Source of the DNA: Flavobacterium sp. 11
GTDB taxonomy: Bacteria; Bacteroidota; Bacteroidia; Flavobacteriales; Flavobacteriaceae
Length of the DNA: 64,000 nucleotides
Reading direction: 5' to 3'
NCBI RefSeq assembly: GCF_002754315.1
Contig: NZ_PEFE01000001.1
Location: 1,984,001 to 2,048,000, forward strand
Shown: positions 25,414 to 35,684 of the stretch, piece after piece
Position numbering within the stretch: position 1 is the first letter of the stretch
How the letters are laid out: each line of letters begins with the position of its first letter
Made by a program: the position numbers and the translations under genes
Notes under the pieces: generated by a model
Databases searched by the model: none
What the model was told of the DNA's origin: nothing
Seen by the model: the letters and a program-made list of their open reading frames with translations, nothing else

Positions 25414-28400
25414 ATGAAGTCAAACTATCTACTAATCCTTTTTCTATTTCTATCCTCTTTTGGTTTTGCCCAAGGATATGATGTAGGAGGAGTTGTTAAA
25501 GAAACCGGTTCTGGTTTACCTATACCTGGAGTAAATGTTCAAGTTAAAAATTCAACGATTGGGACGGCGACAGACATGGATGGTCGTTTTTCTCTAAAAG
25601 GAGTTTCCTCTGGCGCAACTTTAATATTTTCATATTTAGGATTTAAAAATTTTGAATATAAAGTAGTATCTAATACTAGTACTCTTTCTATTTCGTTACA
25701 GGAAGATTCTAAAGTATTGGATGAAGTTGTAGTAATTGGATATGGAAGTCAAAAAAAGCGAGAAGTAACAGGAGCAGTTTCTGTGGTAGACAGCAAAACT
25801 TTGGAAGCTTTAAAACCAGTTAAAATTGAGCAAGCTTTACAAGGAACTGTTTCCGGAGTGAATGTTACAACTACTTCGGGTGCTCCAGGTGCCGCTTTGG
25901 ATATTCGCATCAGAGGTATTGCAACCAATGGTGAAAACAGACCTACAACCATCATCGATGGATATGTTGGAGAACTTGGATTATTAAATCCAAATGATGT
26001 CGAGTCCATCACCGTTTTAAAAGATGCCCAAGCAGCTATTTATGGTACTATTGGTGCTAATGGGGTTATTCTTATCACGACAAAATCCGGGAAAAAGAAT
26101 TCGAAATCAAAAATTAGTTACAATACCTATACAGGTTTTCAGGAAACGTCAAGAACATTACCAATGCTTAACGCTACTGAATACGCTTTATTATTGAATG
26201 AAAGTTATGCTAATGGTGGTAACGCAATTCCTTTTCCTAATGTTTCTGGTTTAGGCAAAGGCACAAACTGGCAAAATGAAGTTTTCAGCACCAGTGTTCC
26301 TATTATCAATCATGACATTTCCTTTTCTGGTGGATCAGATAAAATTACCTATGCGGTAAGTGGTTCTCATTTAGATCAGGAAGGAATTATTGGAGAAAGT
26401 AAATCCGGTTTTTTAAGAAATACAGCCAGAGTTTCTCTAGGTGCTGATGTTACTGAGAAATTGAAATTGAAAACAAACGTAATCTATACTTATTTTAATA
26501 GAAAATCATTAAACGAAAGTGGTTTAGGTTCTGTTTTGTTCAATGCTTTGAATACACCATCAACACTTACACCGTATGATGCAAATGGGGATTTTACAAA
26601 AGTGCCTACAAATACTGGGTTAGGAATTGAAATTATAAATCCATTGGCTCAAATTGCAAATACTTATAATGACTACAACTTCAAAAAAGTCAATGGTAAT
26701 TTTGGATTAGATTATAAAGTTTTCAAGGATTTTACCATTTCGAGTTCAATTGGTTTTAATACATCAAACAGTGAGTCTAAATCGTTTGCCAAGCAAATTC
26801 TATATTGGATAAACCCTTCGGATAAGGTATTTGATGTTTTGAGAAGTTCGGTTTCCCAAAGCGCTATTAATGATAATGATTATTCATTTGATTTATTTGG
26901 AACCTATACTAAGAAAATTGGAAATCACAATGTAGTTGCAACTGTAGGAAATACTATTTTCAAACAATACGGAAACGGGTTATTTGCAACTGGATTTGAC
27001 GTTCCTTACAATTCATGGGAATTTGCAGATATAGCATTGACCAAAGGAATTTCTGAAACTGTACCAAACGGTTCCTATAATTACGACGAACGAAGACTTT
27101 CTTATTTTGCAAGAGCACAATATGATTACAAAGGGAAGTACCTTTTTTCTGCGATGATACGACGTGATGCTTCGACAAAATTTGGACCTGGAAATAAAGT
27201 GGGTTATTTTCCATCTTTTACTGCAGGTTGGGTAATTTCTGATGAAGGTTTCTTTGGAGAAGACAAACTAATAAACTTCATGAAATTGAGAGGGAGCTAC
27301 GGTACTTTAGGAAATGACCAGATTCCAAACAATGGATATGTTTCGCAATTAAGCGGAGAAGCGACCTATGTTTTCGATGATGTTTTAGTGAATGGTTTAG
27401 CTACAGGACAAATTCCAAATCCAAATTTGAAATGGGAAGAAGCCAGAAAATTTGACGTTGGTTTAGACCTTAAATTTATACAAAATAAAGTTTCTATTGT
27501 TGCGGATTATTTTATTGATACCAGAGCCGATTTGTTAATTCCATTTATACCTGTTTCTGGAATCAACGGAACAGCAGCTCCTGGTGCAGGTTCTCCAACA
27601 ATCAATGCAGGAACGGTAAGAAACTCAGGATTAGAGTTTGCAATAGATTACAAAAACAAATTCTCGGAGAATTTTTCGATGAGTGTTGGGTACAATGTTA
27701 CGTTCCTTAAAAACGAAGTATTAGCCGTAAACAACGGAATAGGATATATTGAAGGAGGTTCATTTGGCGTAGGCCAACAAGCACCTTCAAGAATGGAAGT
27801 AGGTCAGCCAATAGGTTATTTTTATGGCTACAAAACAGACGGAATTTTTCAAAACCAGTCAGAAGTTGATGCACATCCGTCTCAATTATCTTTGGGTGCT
27901 GACGCCAGTCCTGGAGACCTTCGTTTTGTAGATGTAAATGGAGATGGAATTCTTAATTCAAGTGACAGAACGAATATTGGAGATCCAATTCCTGAAGCTA
28001 CAATGGGTTTCAATTTACAAATGAATTACAAAAACTTTGATTTTGCAGTCTATACTTTTGCTTCCGTAGGAAATGATATGGTGAGAAATTACGAAAGAAA
28101 CCTTACAGATGTCAATCGACTTAATTATGTTTTAGACCGTTGGACTGGCGAGGGAAGTACTAATACTACTCCAAGAGTGACTACAAGTGCTACAGGAAAT
28201 TCTACTTTCTCCAGTTATTTTGTTGAAGATGCTTCCTATTTAAGAATCCAAAACATGCAGTTGGGATATTCAATAAATTCTAAATTTTCTGAAAAAGCAG
28301 GAATCACAAAACTGCGTTTGTATGCGGGTGTAAATAATTTATACACGTTTACAAAATACAAAGGTTTTGATCCGGGTGCTTCTAATGGAGCTCCAATTGG

Positions 28401-28470
28401 CGGAGGAATTGACTATGGTTTTTATCCAATCCCAAGAACCTATTTGTTAGGTTTAAACATTAATTTTTAA
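25414..28470 (+). CDS. SusC-like TonB-dependent outer-membrane receptor
   Basis: A 1018-residue SusC/RagA-type importer that carries oligosaccharides through the outer membrane using TonB energy. It has a signal peptide (about 1-20, ending GFAQG), a carboxypeptidase-regulatory-like domain (about 22-105, VGGVVKETGSGLPIPGVNVQ), the conserved junction LDEVVVIGYGSQKKREVTGA (about 107-126) that starts the plug, and a long beta-barrel ending in the terminal strand TYLLGLNINF. The usual partner susD follows 11 nt later. No TAnnTTTG box was found in the 175 nt between the terminator and the start, so transcription probably depends on the upstream regulator. With the GH16 and GH3 genes downstream, laminarin-type beta-1,3-glucan oligosaccharides are the likely cargo. 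Confidence 0.95.
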   Translation: MKSNYLLILFLFLSSFGFAQGYDVGGVVKETGSGLPIPGVNVQVKNSTIGTATDMDGRFSLKGVSSGATLIFSYLGFKNFEYKVVSNTSTLSISLQEDSKVLDEVVVIGYGSQKKREVTGAVSVVDSKTLEALKPVKIEQALQGTVSGVNVTTTSGAPGAALDIRIRGIATNGENRPTTIIDGYVGELGLLNPNDVESITVLKDAQAAIYGTIGANGVILITTKSGKKNSKSKISYNTYTGFQETSRTLPMLNATEYALLLNESYANGGNAIPFPNVSGLGKGTNWQNEVFSTSVPIINHDISFSGGSDKITYAVSGSHLDQEGIIGESKSGFLRNTARVSLGADVTEKLKLKTNVIYTYFNRKSLNESGLGSVLFNALNTPSTLTPYDANGDFTKVPTNTGLGIEIINPLAQIANTYNDYNFKKVNGNFGLDYKVFKDFTISSSIGFNTSNSESKSFAKQILYWINPSDKVFDVLRSSVSQSAINDNDYSFDLFGTYTKKIGNHNVVATVGNTIFKQYGNGLFATGFDVPYNSWEFADIALTKGISETVPNGSYNYDERRLSYFARAQYDYKGKYLFSAMIRRDASTKFGPGNKVGYFPSFTAGWVISDEGFFGEDKLINFMKLRGSYGTLGNDQIPNNGYVSQLSGEATYVFDDVLVNGLATGQIPNPNLKWEEARKFDVGLDLKFIQNKVSIVADYFIDTRADLLIPFIPVSGINGTAAPGAGSPTINAGTVRNSGLEFAIDYKNKFSENFSMSVGYNVTFLKNEVLAVNNGIGYIEGGSFGVGQQAPSRMEVGQPIGYFYGYKTDGIFQNQSEVDAHPSQLSLGADASPGDLRFVDVNGDGILNSSDRTNIGDPIPEATMGFNLQMNYKNFDFAVYTFASVGNDMVRNYERNLTDVNRLNYVLDRWTGEGSTNTTPRVTTSATGNSTFSSYFVEDASYLRIQNMQLGYSINSKFSEKAGITKLRLYAGVNNLYTFTKYKGFDPGASNGAPIGGGIDYGFYPIPRTYLLGLNINF

Positions 28471-28481
28471 TTCGTATTAAA

Positions 28482-29960
28482 ATGAAAAAGTATCTATTTA
28501 TTACCCTTATATCGATAACAATCTTCTCAACTGTAACCATTTCCTGTAGTGATGATTTTGTGGATCGACCGATAGAATATTCGATTGATTCTGAGAATTA
28601 TTTTAATTCAAAATCAGATTATGACAATGCTTTAATTGCAGCGTATGATTTGTTGCAAACCACATATCTAAATGCATTGTTAGGCGAAATAGCTTCAGAT
28701 AATACTTTGGCTGGTGGCGAAAGTCAATCTGATACTCCTGGTTTTCAGCAAATTGATGATATGATTCACACACCCGTGAACAGCAATCTAAAAAACTTAT
28801 GGGACTGGATGTTCGCAGGAGTGCAAAGAGCCAATTACATTTTGGAATTCAAAGACAAAACTGATTTTGAAGGGAAAAATCAAGTGATTGGTGAAGCTCG
28901 TTTTCTTAGAGCCTATTATCATTTTGAATTAGTAAAATGGTTTGGTGGAATCCCATTGAAAGGGGACGCAAGATTCAGTTCTGGTGACGAGAAAATAATT
29001 CCGCGTTCATCCGTTTCAGAAGTGTATGCTTCAATTGAAGCCGATTTAATTTTTGCTTCTGAAAACTTATCTGCAACAGCAGCACAAAAAGGAAGAGCAA
29101 CAAAAGGCGCGGCATTAGCATTATTAGGAAAAGCATATTTGTACCAAAATAAATACCCACAAGCGGTAGCAACTTTCGAAAGTTTAATTGGAACTTCTTC
29201 GTATTCATTGGTTTCAGATTACAATACTATTTTTGAAAATGCTGGAGAGAATGGATTAGAATCGGTTTTCGAAGTACAATACACGGATGTTGAAGGTGCA
29301 GGTTTTGGATGTCTCCAATGTAGCGAAGGAAATGTAGCCGTGGGTTTTAGTGGACCAAGAAATTATTCAGGTGATTTATTTACTTCGGGTTTCAGTTTTA
29401 ATGTACCAACTCAGAAAGTCGTAAACGCATTTGAAGCCGGAGATAGAAGAGAAGCAGTAGCAATATTAGATATCGAAGCTTGGGCGACAGCAACAGGAGC
29501 TACTTTTGGAAAAGGATATGAACACACCGGTTTTTTCAACAGAAAATACATTCCAAGAAAAAGAAGTGCCAACGCACAAGGAGATTTAAACCTAACTAAT
29601 CCTAATAATTACAGGGCCATTCGCTATGCAGATGTTCTTTTGATGGCGGCCGAAGCTTACAATCGCGGAGGAATCGATGATACTAAAGCAAGAGTATATT
29701 TGAACCAAGTTAGAAGACGTGCTTTTGGTGATTTGAATCATGATATTTCGTCTTCTGGAGCAGCTTTGACTGACTTTATTTTAGCAGAAAGAAGAGTGGA
29801 ATTAGTTGGTGAAGGACACCGTTTCTTCGATTTAGTACGAACTGGTAAAGCAGCTCAGGAAATTACTGGATTTACAGCCAACAAAAATGAATTGTTTCCA
29901 ATTCCTATTGAGGAAATTCAATTTGCAAATGGAAATTGGACACAAAATCCTGGATATTAA
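28482..29960 (+). CDS. SusD-like surface glycan-binding lipoprotein
   Basis: A 492-residue RagB/SusD protein, the lid of the SusC transporter on the outside of the cell. It begins with a lipoprotein signal (TVTISCSDDF, with Cys at about residue 22; acidic residues after the cysteine favour surface export). The TPR-like helical core shows ARFLRAYYHFELVKWFGGIP and KGAALALLGKAYLYQNKYPQ, and the C-terminal family motif is AERRVELVGEGHRFFDLVRT. It sits in the operon between susC and the glycan-binding protein. Confidence 0.95.
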   Translation: MKKYLFITLISITIFSTVTISCSDDFVDRPIEYSIDSENYFNSKSDYDNALIAAYDLLQTTYLNALLGEIASDNTLAGGESQSDTPGFQQIDDMIHTPVNSNLKNLWDWMFAGVQRANYILEFKDKTDFEGKNQVIGEARFLRAYYHFELVKWFGGIPLKGDARFSSGDEKIIPRSSVSEVYASIEADLIFASENLSATAAQKGRATKGAALALLGKAYLYQNKYPQAVATFESLIGTSSYSLVSDYNTIFENAGENGLESVFEVQYTDVEGAGFGCLQCSEGNVAVGFSGPRNYSGDLFTSGFSFNVPTQKVVNAFEAGDRREAVAILDIEAWATATGATFGKGYEHTGFFNRKYIPRKRSANAQGDLNLTNPNNYRAIRYADVLLMAAEAYNRGGIDDTKARVYLNQVRRRAFGDLNHDISSSGAALTDFILAERRVELVGEGHRFFDLVRTGKAAQEITGFTANKNELFPIPIEEIQFANGNWTQNPGY

Positions 29961-29979
29961 AAACTAATATTATTTAAAT

Positions 29980-31575
29980 ATGAAAAACTTAAAATTAATA
30001 CTAAGTCTTTTTGCTCTAATCCTCTTTTTAGGATGCTCAGACGAAAATAACGACGTAGATCTGGATGGAGTAAATGCTCCTTCAAATATATCTGCTCTGA
30101 CGACCATTACTCAGGATAACTCAGGAAATGTTACTTTTTTGCCTCGTGGCGAAGGAGTTACTCAGTTCGAAATTTATTTTGGGGATACAACTACAGCTCC
30201 TGTATATGTAAACCCCGGAAGTACGATTACCCATAAATACAGAGAAGGTAAATTTCAAGCAAAAATTGTAGGGGTAACTATTAATGGTAAAAAAACCGAA
30301 ACGATTCAAGAGGTAACAGTTTCTTTTTTGGCACCAACCAATTTTGAACCTACTATAACTATTGGAAGCAATCTTTCGATTAATGTAACTGCCAAAGCGG
30401 AATTAGAGACCTTCTTTCAGGTTTATTTTGGAGATGTAGCAAATGAAGTTCCGGTAGATTTCATGCAAGATGAGGTGATTACGCACACGTATTTAAATCC
30501 GGGAACGTATCAAGTAAAAGTGGTTGCACTAAGCGGAGGAGTTGCTACGACACAAAAAACACAAAGTGTAACAGTAACTAATTTATTCGCTGCGCCAGTT
30601 CCTACAATTCCGGCAGCAAATGTCATTTCCATGTTTAGCGACAGTTATACAAATGTTGCGGTTGATACTTGGAGAACTTCTTGGTCACAGGCAAATTTAG
30701 AAGATATTGATATTAGTGGCAACAAAACTAAAAAGTACAGTGCCTTGAATTTTGTTGGTATCGAAGCAACTACAACTCCAATCAATGCTTCGGCTATGAC
30801 TTTCTTTCACGTAGATGTTTGGTCGTCTGATTTTACAGAGTTTAAAGTTAAACTAGTCGATTTTGGAGCTAATGGAGCTTTTGGAGGAGGAGATGATAAA
30901 GAACATGAAATCACGATTCCTAATCCTGAAAAGGAGAAATGGGTGAGTTTAGATATTCCGTTAAGTGACTTCACCGGATTGACTACTCGTTCTCATATTG
31001 CTCAATTAATCTTTGTTGGTGCGCCTTCTGGAAATACTACGGTTTATGTGGATAATGTTTTCTTTTACAATCAAGCAGGTTCAATCACAGCAGCTCCAAC
31101 TCCAAGTGTAGCGGCATCCAAAGTAATTTCTATGTTCAGCGACGCCTATACAAATGTAACTGTTGACACCTGGAGAACTTCTTGGTCAAGTGCCACGTTG
31201 ACGGATTTGAGTATTAATGGAAATGCAACAAAAAAATACAGTGCATTGGATTTTGTTGGAATAGAAGCGACTACAACGCCTATAAATGCTACTGCAATGA
31301 CGCATTTTCACACTGACGTTTGGTCCTCAGATTTTACACAGTTCAAAATAAAATTAGTCGATTTTGGTGCGAATGGAGCTTTTGGAGGAGGAGATGATGT
31401 AGAACATGAAATTACAATTTCGTCACCAGCTAAAGGATCTTGGGTAAGTTTAGATATTCCGTTAAGTTCCTTTACAGGATTAACTACGCGAGCACATATT
31501 GCACAGTTAATTTATGTGGGTGCGCCTTCTGGAAATAACACTGTTTATATAGATAATGTTTATTTTTATAATTAA
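29980..31575 (+). CDS. Surface glycan-binding lipoprotein with duplicated PKD and CBM-like modules
   Basis: A 531-residue lipoprotein (LFLGCSDENN, Cys at about residue 19) in the SusE/SGBP position. Two PKD-like beta-sandwiches come first (about 33-115 and 118-200), each with the sequence QFEIYFGD or FQVYFGD and an ITHKY or ITHTY strand. Two 150-residue modules follow, at 215-364 and 382-531, starting VISMFSDSYTNV and VISMFSDAYTNV. Both contain TWRTSW, FVGIEATTTPINA and VDFGANGAFGGGDD, and end in YVDNVFFYN or YIDNVYFYN. The modules resemble carbohydrate-binding beta-sandwiches; their exact CBM family is not assigned here. Context points to binding of beta-1,3-glucan at the cell surface for delivery to SusCD. 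Confidence 0.88.
   Translation: MKNLKLILSLFALILFLGCSDENNDVDLDGVNAPSNISALTTITQDNSGNVTFLPRGEGVTQFEIYFGDTTTAPVYVNPGSTITHKYREGKFQAKIVGVTINGKKTETIQEVTVSFLAPTNFEPTITIGSNLSINVTAKAELETFFQVYFGDVANEVPVDFMQDEVITHTYLNPGTYQVKVVALSGGVATTQKTQSVTVTNLFAAPVPTIPAANVISMFSDSYTNVAVDTWRTSWSQANLEDIDISGNKTKKYSALNFVGIEATTTPINASAMTFFHVDVWSSDFTEFKVKLVDFGANGAFGGGDDKEHEITIPNPEKEKWVSLDIPLSDFTGLTTRSHIAQLIFVGAPSGNTTVYVDNVFFYNQAGSITAAPTPSVAASKVISMFSDAYTNVTVDTWRTSWSSATLTDLSINGNATKKYSALDFVGIEATTTPINATAMTHFHTDVWSSDFTQFKIKLVDFGANGAFGGGDDVEHEITISSPAKGSWVSLDIPLSSFTGLTTRAHIAQLIYVGAPSGNNTVYIDNVYFYN
30622..31071 (+). repeat. CBM-like module, repeat copy 1
   Basis: A 450-bp in-frame unit duplicated 501 bases downstream, with the same length and no indels. 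Long stretches such as aatggagcttttggagg are identical in both. Confidence 0.85.
31123..31572 (+). repeat. CBM-like module, repeat copy 2
   Basis: Second copy of the 450-bp unit, ending at the stop codon. A 51-bp linker rich in alanine and proline codons separates it from copy 1. Confidence 0.85.
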
Positions 31576-31666
31576 TAAAAACAGAAAAAATCAACTAATT
31601 ATGGATTTAAAATGAGTTTGTATAAAATCAGTATTTTAACTACATTTTTTTAAAAAAATATTTAAA

Positions 31667-33310
31667 ATGAAAAAAATAATCATAAATATAGTATCCGTTT
31701 TTGTCCTTCTTTTGATGGTCAATTGTCAGGAAGATAATTTAGGTTTTGGAGCATTAGACACGCCAACAAATCTTCAGGTAACGGCGGAAATAATAGGGAA
31801 ATCAGCTGCATTTCCAAACGGAGATGGTTCCGGAAAAGTAAAATTTACCAGTACTGCAGAAAATGCTATTTCGTACAAGTACATTTTTAGTGATGGGACT
31901 TCAAAAAATTCACCAAGCGGTATATTTGAAAATGCTTTTGCAAAACCAGGTACAAATACGTATACAGTGACTGTAATTGCCTCTGGAGCAGGAGGAGTTG
32001 CTACTAATGTTACTTTGGAAGTAACAGTTTTTAGTAATTTTAAAGATGAGCAAGCGGTACAATTTCTAACAGGTGGTGCTTCCAGAAAATGGTATTGGGC
32101 ACAAACAGAACTAGGGCATTTGGGCGTTGGTCCAAACGTAGCGTGGTCTGATCCTACTTTTGGAACAAAAAATTATTACCCGGATTTTTACTCCGCTAAA
32201 GCCAATGAGAAATCAGCTACCTGTTTGTACAATAGTATAATGACTTTTTCTTTAGTTGGTGATCAAATGAAATTTGAGTTGGATAACAAAGGTCAAACGT
32301 ATTATAATGGTGCTTTTAAAGGCGGTGGAGAGGATGCCTGTTATGATTTAAATACCAGTGGAGCAAAAACAGTGACTTTGAGTAAGTCAGACTCTTTTGT
32401 GACAATGAATCCAGATAGTGCCACGCAGACCAGAGGGACTACAATAAATATTGCTGACGGAGGTTTTATGGGCTATTATGTTGGGTCTAGTTCTTACGAA
32501 ATTCTATCAATTACAGATAATCGTATGGTTGTGCGAGTGATTCAGTCAGGAAATCCATTTTTGGCGTGGTATCATATTTTCACAACAACGATTCCTGGTA
32601 CAGTTGTAACTCCAACTCCGACTGCAAATTATACCGTTTTGAAATTTTCTGACGAATTTAATATTGACGGTGCTCCGGATCCTACAAAATGGGGATATGA
32701 CCTTGGTGCTGGCGGTTGGGGTAATGGCGAAGCCCAAACCTATACAAGCGCTTCGGATAATGTAATTGTTCAAGGTGGAAATCTAAAAATTACGGCTAAA
32801 AAATCAGGAACAGGTTATACTTCCTCAAGATTAAAAACAGAAGATAAATATGAATTTACCTATGGTAAAATTGAAGTAAAAGCAAAATTACCTGTTGGTG
32901 GTGGAACTTGGCCGGCGATTTGGTCTTTAGGACAAGATTATAAAACAAATGCTTGGCCAAAATGTGGTGAAATTGATTTCATGGAGCACAAAGGAAATGA
33001 TCCGAATGTAATTCACGGGACATTACATTATCCGGGTAATTTTGGTGCAAACCCAAACACAGCTACAACAACAATAACAAATGCATCTACTGAATTCCAT
33101 ATTTACAAAACAATCTGGAGTCCTACTTCAATTCAGTTTTATGTAGATGATAAGCTCTTTCATTCTTTTGTCAATAGTGCTTCAGTACCTTTCAACAGTG
33201 ATTTTTTCTTAATATTGAATGTAGCAATGGGAGGGAGTTTTGGAGGAGCAATTGACCCTGCTTTTTCGCAGTCTTCAATGGAAATTGATTATGTAAGGAT
33301 TTATCAATAA
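31667..33310 (+). CDS. GH16 endo-beta-1,3-glucanase lipoprotein with PKD-like domain
   Basis: A 547-residue lipoprotein (LLMVNCQEDN, Cys at about residue 20). A PKD-like domain covers about 35-125. An unassigned middle domain (about 130-310) includes GGASRKWYWAQTELGHLGVG, a type common in Bacteroidota surface glucanases. A catalytic GH16 domain lies at about 322-547. The catalytic signature is GEIDFMEHKG, with nucleophile Glu435, Asp437 and acid/base Glu440. The laminarinase group of GH16 carries this EIDxxE form. It is expected to cut laminarin at the cell surface into pieces for SusCD. It follows the glycan-binding gene after 91 nt and is followed by a hairpin at 33329. Confidence 0.93.
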   Translation: MKKIIINIVSVFVLLLMVNCQEDNLGFGALDTPTNLQVTAEIIGKSAAFPNGDGSGKVKFTSTAENAISYKYIFSDGTSKNSPSGIFENAFAKPGTNTYTVTVIASGAGGVATNVTLEVTVFSNFKDEQAVQFLTGGASRKWYWAQTELGHLGVGPNVAWSDPTFGTKNYYPDFYSAKANEKSATCLYNSIMTFSLVGDQMKFELDNKGQTYYNGAFKGGGEDACYDLNTSGAKTVTLSKSDSFVTMNPDSATQTRGTTINIADGGFMGYYVGSSSYEILSITDNRMVVRVIQSGNPFLAWYHIFTTTIPGTVVTPTPTANYTVLKFSDEFNIDGAPDPTKWGYDLGAGGWGNGEAQTYTSASDNVIVQGGNLKITAKKSGTGYTSSRLKTEDKYEFTYGKIEVKAKLPVGGGTWPAIWSLGQDYKTNAWPKCGEIDFMEHKGNDPNVIHGTLHYPGNFGANPNTATTTITNASTEFHIYKTIWSPTSIQFYVDDKLFHSFVNSASVPFNSDFFLILNVAMGGSFGGAIDPAFSQSSMEIDYVRIYQ

Positions 33311-33328
33311 AATATGTAATGAATTTAT

Positions 33329-33356
33329 AAAGGTCGGTTCTTTTACCGACCTTTTA
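33329..33356 (+). terminator. Hairpin between the GH16 and GH3 genes
   Basis: AAAGGTCGGT (33329-33338) pairs with ACCGACCTTT (33345-33354) around a six-base loop, but the T run after it is short. It could be a partial terminator or an mRNA stabiliser in the operon. Confidence 0.65.
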
Positions 33357-33377
33357 ATTATAACAAAAAGGATAAAG

Positions 33378-35678
33378 ATGAGAAATAAATCCCTGTTAGC
33401 ATTATTTGCTATTACAGCTTTAATAATTGCAGGCTGCAGCAATAAAATTTTAAAATCACCTGTTTCTTATTCCAAAGAAAATATTTTAGATGCTAAAGTA
33501 GATTCTGTAATCAAATTGATGACTCTGGAAGAAAAAGTGGGGCAACTCAACCAGTATAACGGATTTTGGAATATTACAGGTCCAACTCCAAAAGAAGGTC
33601 AGGCAGCTAAAAAATACGAAGACCTGAAAAAAGGTTTAGTGGGATCGATGCTGAATGTAAAAGGAGTTAAAGATGTAAAAGCGTTGCAAAAAATTGCGGT
33701 AGAACAAACACGATTGGGAATTCCGTTACTTTTTGGGTTTGATGTCATTCACGGCTATAAAACCATCAGCCCAATTCCACTGGCCGAAGCAGCAAGTTGG
33801 GATTTAGAAGCAATAAAAAAGTCGGCGGCAATAGCGGCAGAAGAAGCGGCTTCCGTAGGACTGAACTGGACTTTTGCACCCATGGTTGATATTTCCAGAG
33901 ATGCCCGCTGGGGTCGTGTTATGGAAGGAGCAGGTGAGGATACATTTTTAGGAAGTAAAATTGCCGTAGCTCGTGTGCAAGGTTTTCAAGGCGAAGATTT
34001 GGCCGCTACGAATACTATTTTGGCTTGCGCCAAACATTTTGCAGGATATGCGTTTGCAGAATCAGGAAGAGATTATAATGCGGTAGATATAAGTGAAACC
34101 GTGTTGCAGAATACAATTTTTCCTCCTTTTAAAGCGGCGGTTGGTGCAGGTGTTCGAACGTTTATGAATTCTTTTAATGAATTGAATGGAATTCCCGCAA
34201 CAGGAAATGCTTATTTACAAAGAGAAGTTTTAAAAAGAGATTGGAAATTTGATGGTTTCGTAGTTTCTGATTGGGGTTCTATAAACGAGATGATACCACA
34301 TGGTTATGCCAAAGACAGTAAACATGCTGCTGAAATAGCAATTAATGCCGGTTCAGACATGGATATGGAATCTAGTGCGTATGTGGAACATTTGGTAGCA
34401 TTAGTGAAGGAAGGTAAAGTCAAGGAAAGTGATATTGATGATTCGACAAGACGCATTTTGAAAGTAAAGTTCGAATTGGGTTTGTTTGACGATCCATACA
34501 AATATTGTGATGAAAATCGAGAATTGGCAACCGTTGGGAAACAAGAATTTCAAGAAGGAGTTTTGGATGTAGCCAAAAAATCGATTGTGCTTTTGAAAAA
34601 TGAAAAGGAAGTATTGCCTTTAAAAAAATCAGGTCAAAAAATTGCATTAATCGGTGCTTTGGCAAATGATAAAACGAGTCCTTTGGGGAGTTGGAGAATC
34701 GCTGCTGACGATAACTCGGCAGTTTCAGTTCTGGAAGGATTACAAAAGTATTCAGGGAACCAACTTACTTATGCTAAAGGAGCTGATGTAGCCGAGGGAA
34801 GAACACAATTCATTTGGGAAACTAAAATCAATACAACTGATAAGAGCGGATTTGCAGAAGCCATTGCGGTTGCAAAACAAGCCGATGTGGTAGTTATGGT
34901 TTTGGGAGAACACGGGTTGCAATCAGGCGAGGGAAGAAGTAGAGCAGATTTAGGTTTGCCGGGTGTTCAACAAGAATTATTGGAAGCAATTTATAAAGTC
35001 AATCCTAATGTTGTTTTGGTTTTAAATAACGGGCGACCATTAGCAATTCCTTGGGCTGATGAAAATATTCCTGCAATTGTTGAAGGATGGCATTTAGGAA
35101 CGCAAAGTGGTAGCGCAATAGCACAAGTTTTATACGGTGATTATAACCCAAGCGGAAAATTGCCAATGACTTTTCCTAGAAATGTAGGTCAGGTTCCTAT
35201 TTATTACAATTATAAAAATACAGGAAGACCGGTTATGAACGAACCCGAAAGTGTATTTTGGTCGCATTATATTGATGAAAAGAACACGCCTTTGTATCCT
35301 TTTGGTCACGGATTAAGTTATTCTAAATTTGAATACTCTAATTTACAATTATCATCTAATGCATTTGCTAAAAATGGTAAAATAGAAGTTTCAGTAACTA
35401 TAAAAAATATTGGAAAAGTTACCGGAAAAGAGGTTGTTCAATTGTATATTAGAGATTTAATAGGAAGTATTACCCGTCCGGTAAAAGAGTTGAAAGGATT
35501 CGAAATGATCGAATTGCAACCTAACGAAACCAAAAAAGTAGTATTTTCAATCGATGAAAAAACAATTGAATACTTCACAGCTAATAAAAAATGGGAAGCA
35601 GAAGCAGGTGACTTTAAAGTATACATCGGAGGAAGTTCAGTAACAAAGTTGGAAGGGGATTTTCAATATTCTAATTAA
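33378..35678 (+). CDS. GH3 beta-glucosidase lipoprotein (BglX-like)
   Basis: A 766-residue exo-glucosidase that releases glucose from beta-glucan oligosaccharides, probably in the periplasm. The N terminus is a lipoprotein signal (LIIAGCSNKI, Cys at about residue 20). The TIM-barrel domain (about 45-385) holds FGFDVIHGYKT, the substrate-binding KHFAGY and the nucleophile Asp298 in VVSDWG. The alpha/beta sandwich domain (about 400-620) carries GEHGLQSGEGRSRADLGLPG, which supplies the acid/base region. A fibronectin-III-like domain ends the protein (VVQLYIRDL). Length and order match BglX-type enzymes. Only seven bases separate it from the next GH16 gene, so the two are surely cotranscribed. 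Confidence 0.94.
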   Translation: MRNKSLLALFAITALIIAGCSNKILKSPVSYSKENILDAKVDSVIKLMTLEEKVGQLNQYNGFWNITGPTPKEGQAAKKYEDLKKGLVGSMLNVKGVKDVKALQKIAVEQTRLGIPLLFGFDVIHGYKTISPIPLAEAASWDLEAIKKSAAIAAEEAASVGLNWTFAPMVDISRDARWGRVMEGAGEDTFLGSKIAVARVQGFQGEDLAATNTILACAKHFAGYAFAESGRDYNAVDISETVLQNTIFPPFKAAVGAGVRTFMNSFNELNGIPATGNAYLQREVLKRDWKFDGFVVSDWGSINEMIPHGYAKDSKHAAEIAINAGSDMDMESSAYVEHLVALVKEGKVKESDIDDSTRRILKVKFELGLFDDPYKYCDENRELATVGKQEFQEGVLDVAKKSIVLLKNEKEVLPLKKSGQKIALIGALANDKTSPLGSWRIAADDNSAVSVLEGLQKYSGNQLTYAKGADVAEGRTQFIWETKINTTDKSGFAEAIAVAKQADVVVMVLGEHGLQSGEGRSRADLGLPGVQQELLEAIYKVNPNVVLVLNNGRPLAIPWADENIPAIVEGWHLGTQSGSAIAQVLYGDYNPSGKLPMTFPRNVGQVPIYYNYKNTGRPVMNEPESVFWSHYIDEKNTPLYPFGHGLSYSKFEYSNLQLSSNAFAKNGKIEVSVTIKNIGKVTGKEVVQLYIRDLIGSITRPVKELKGFEMIELQPNETKKVVFSIDEKTIEYFTANKKWEAEAGDFKVYIGGSSVTKLEGDFQYSN

Positions 35679-35684
35679 AATAAA

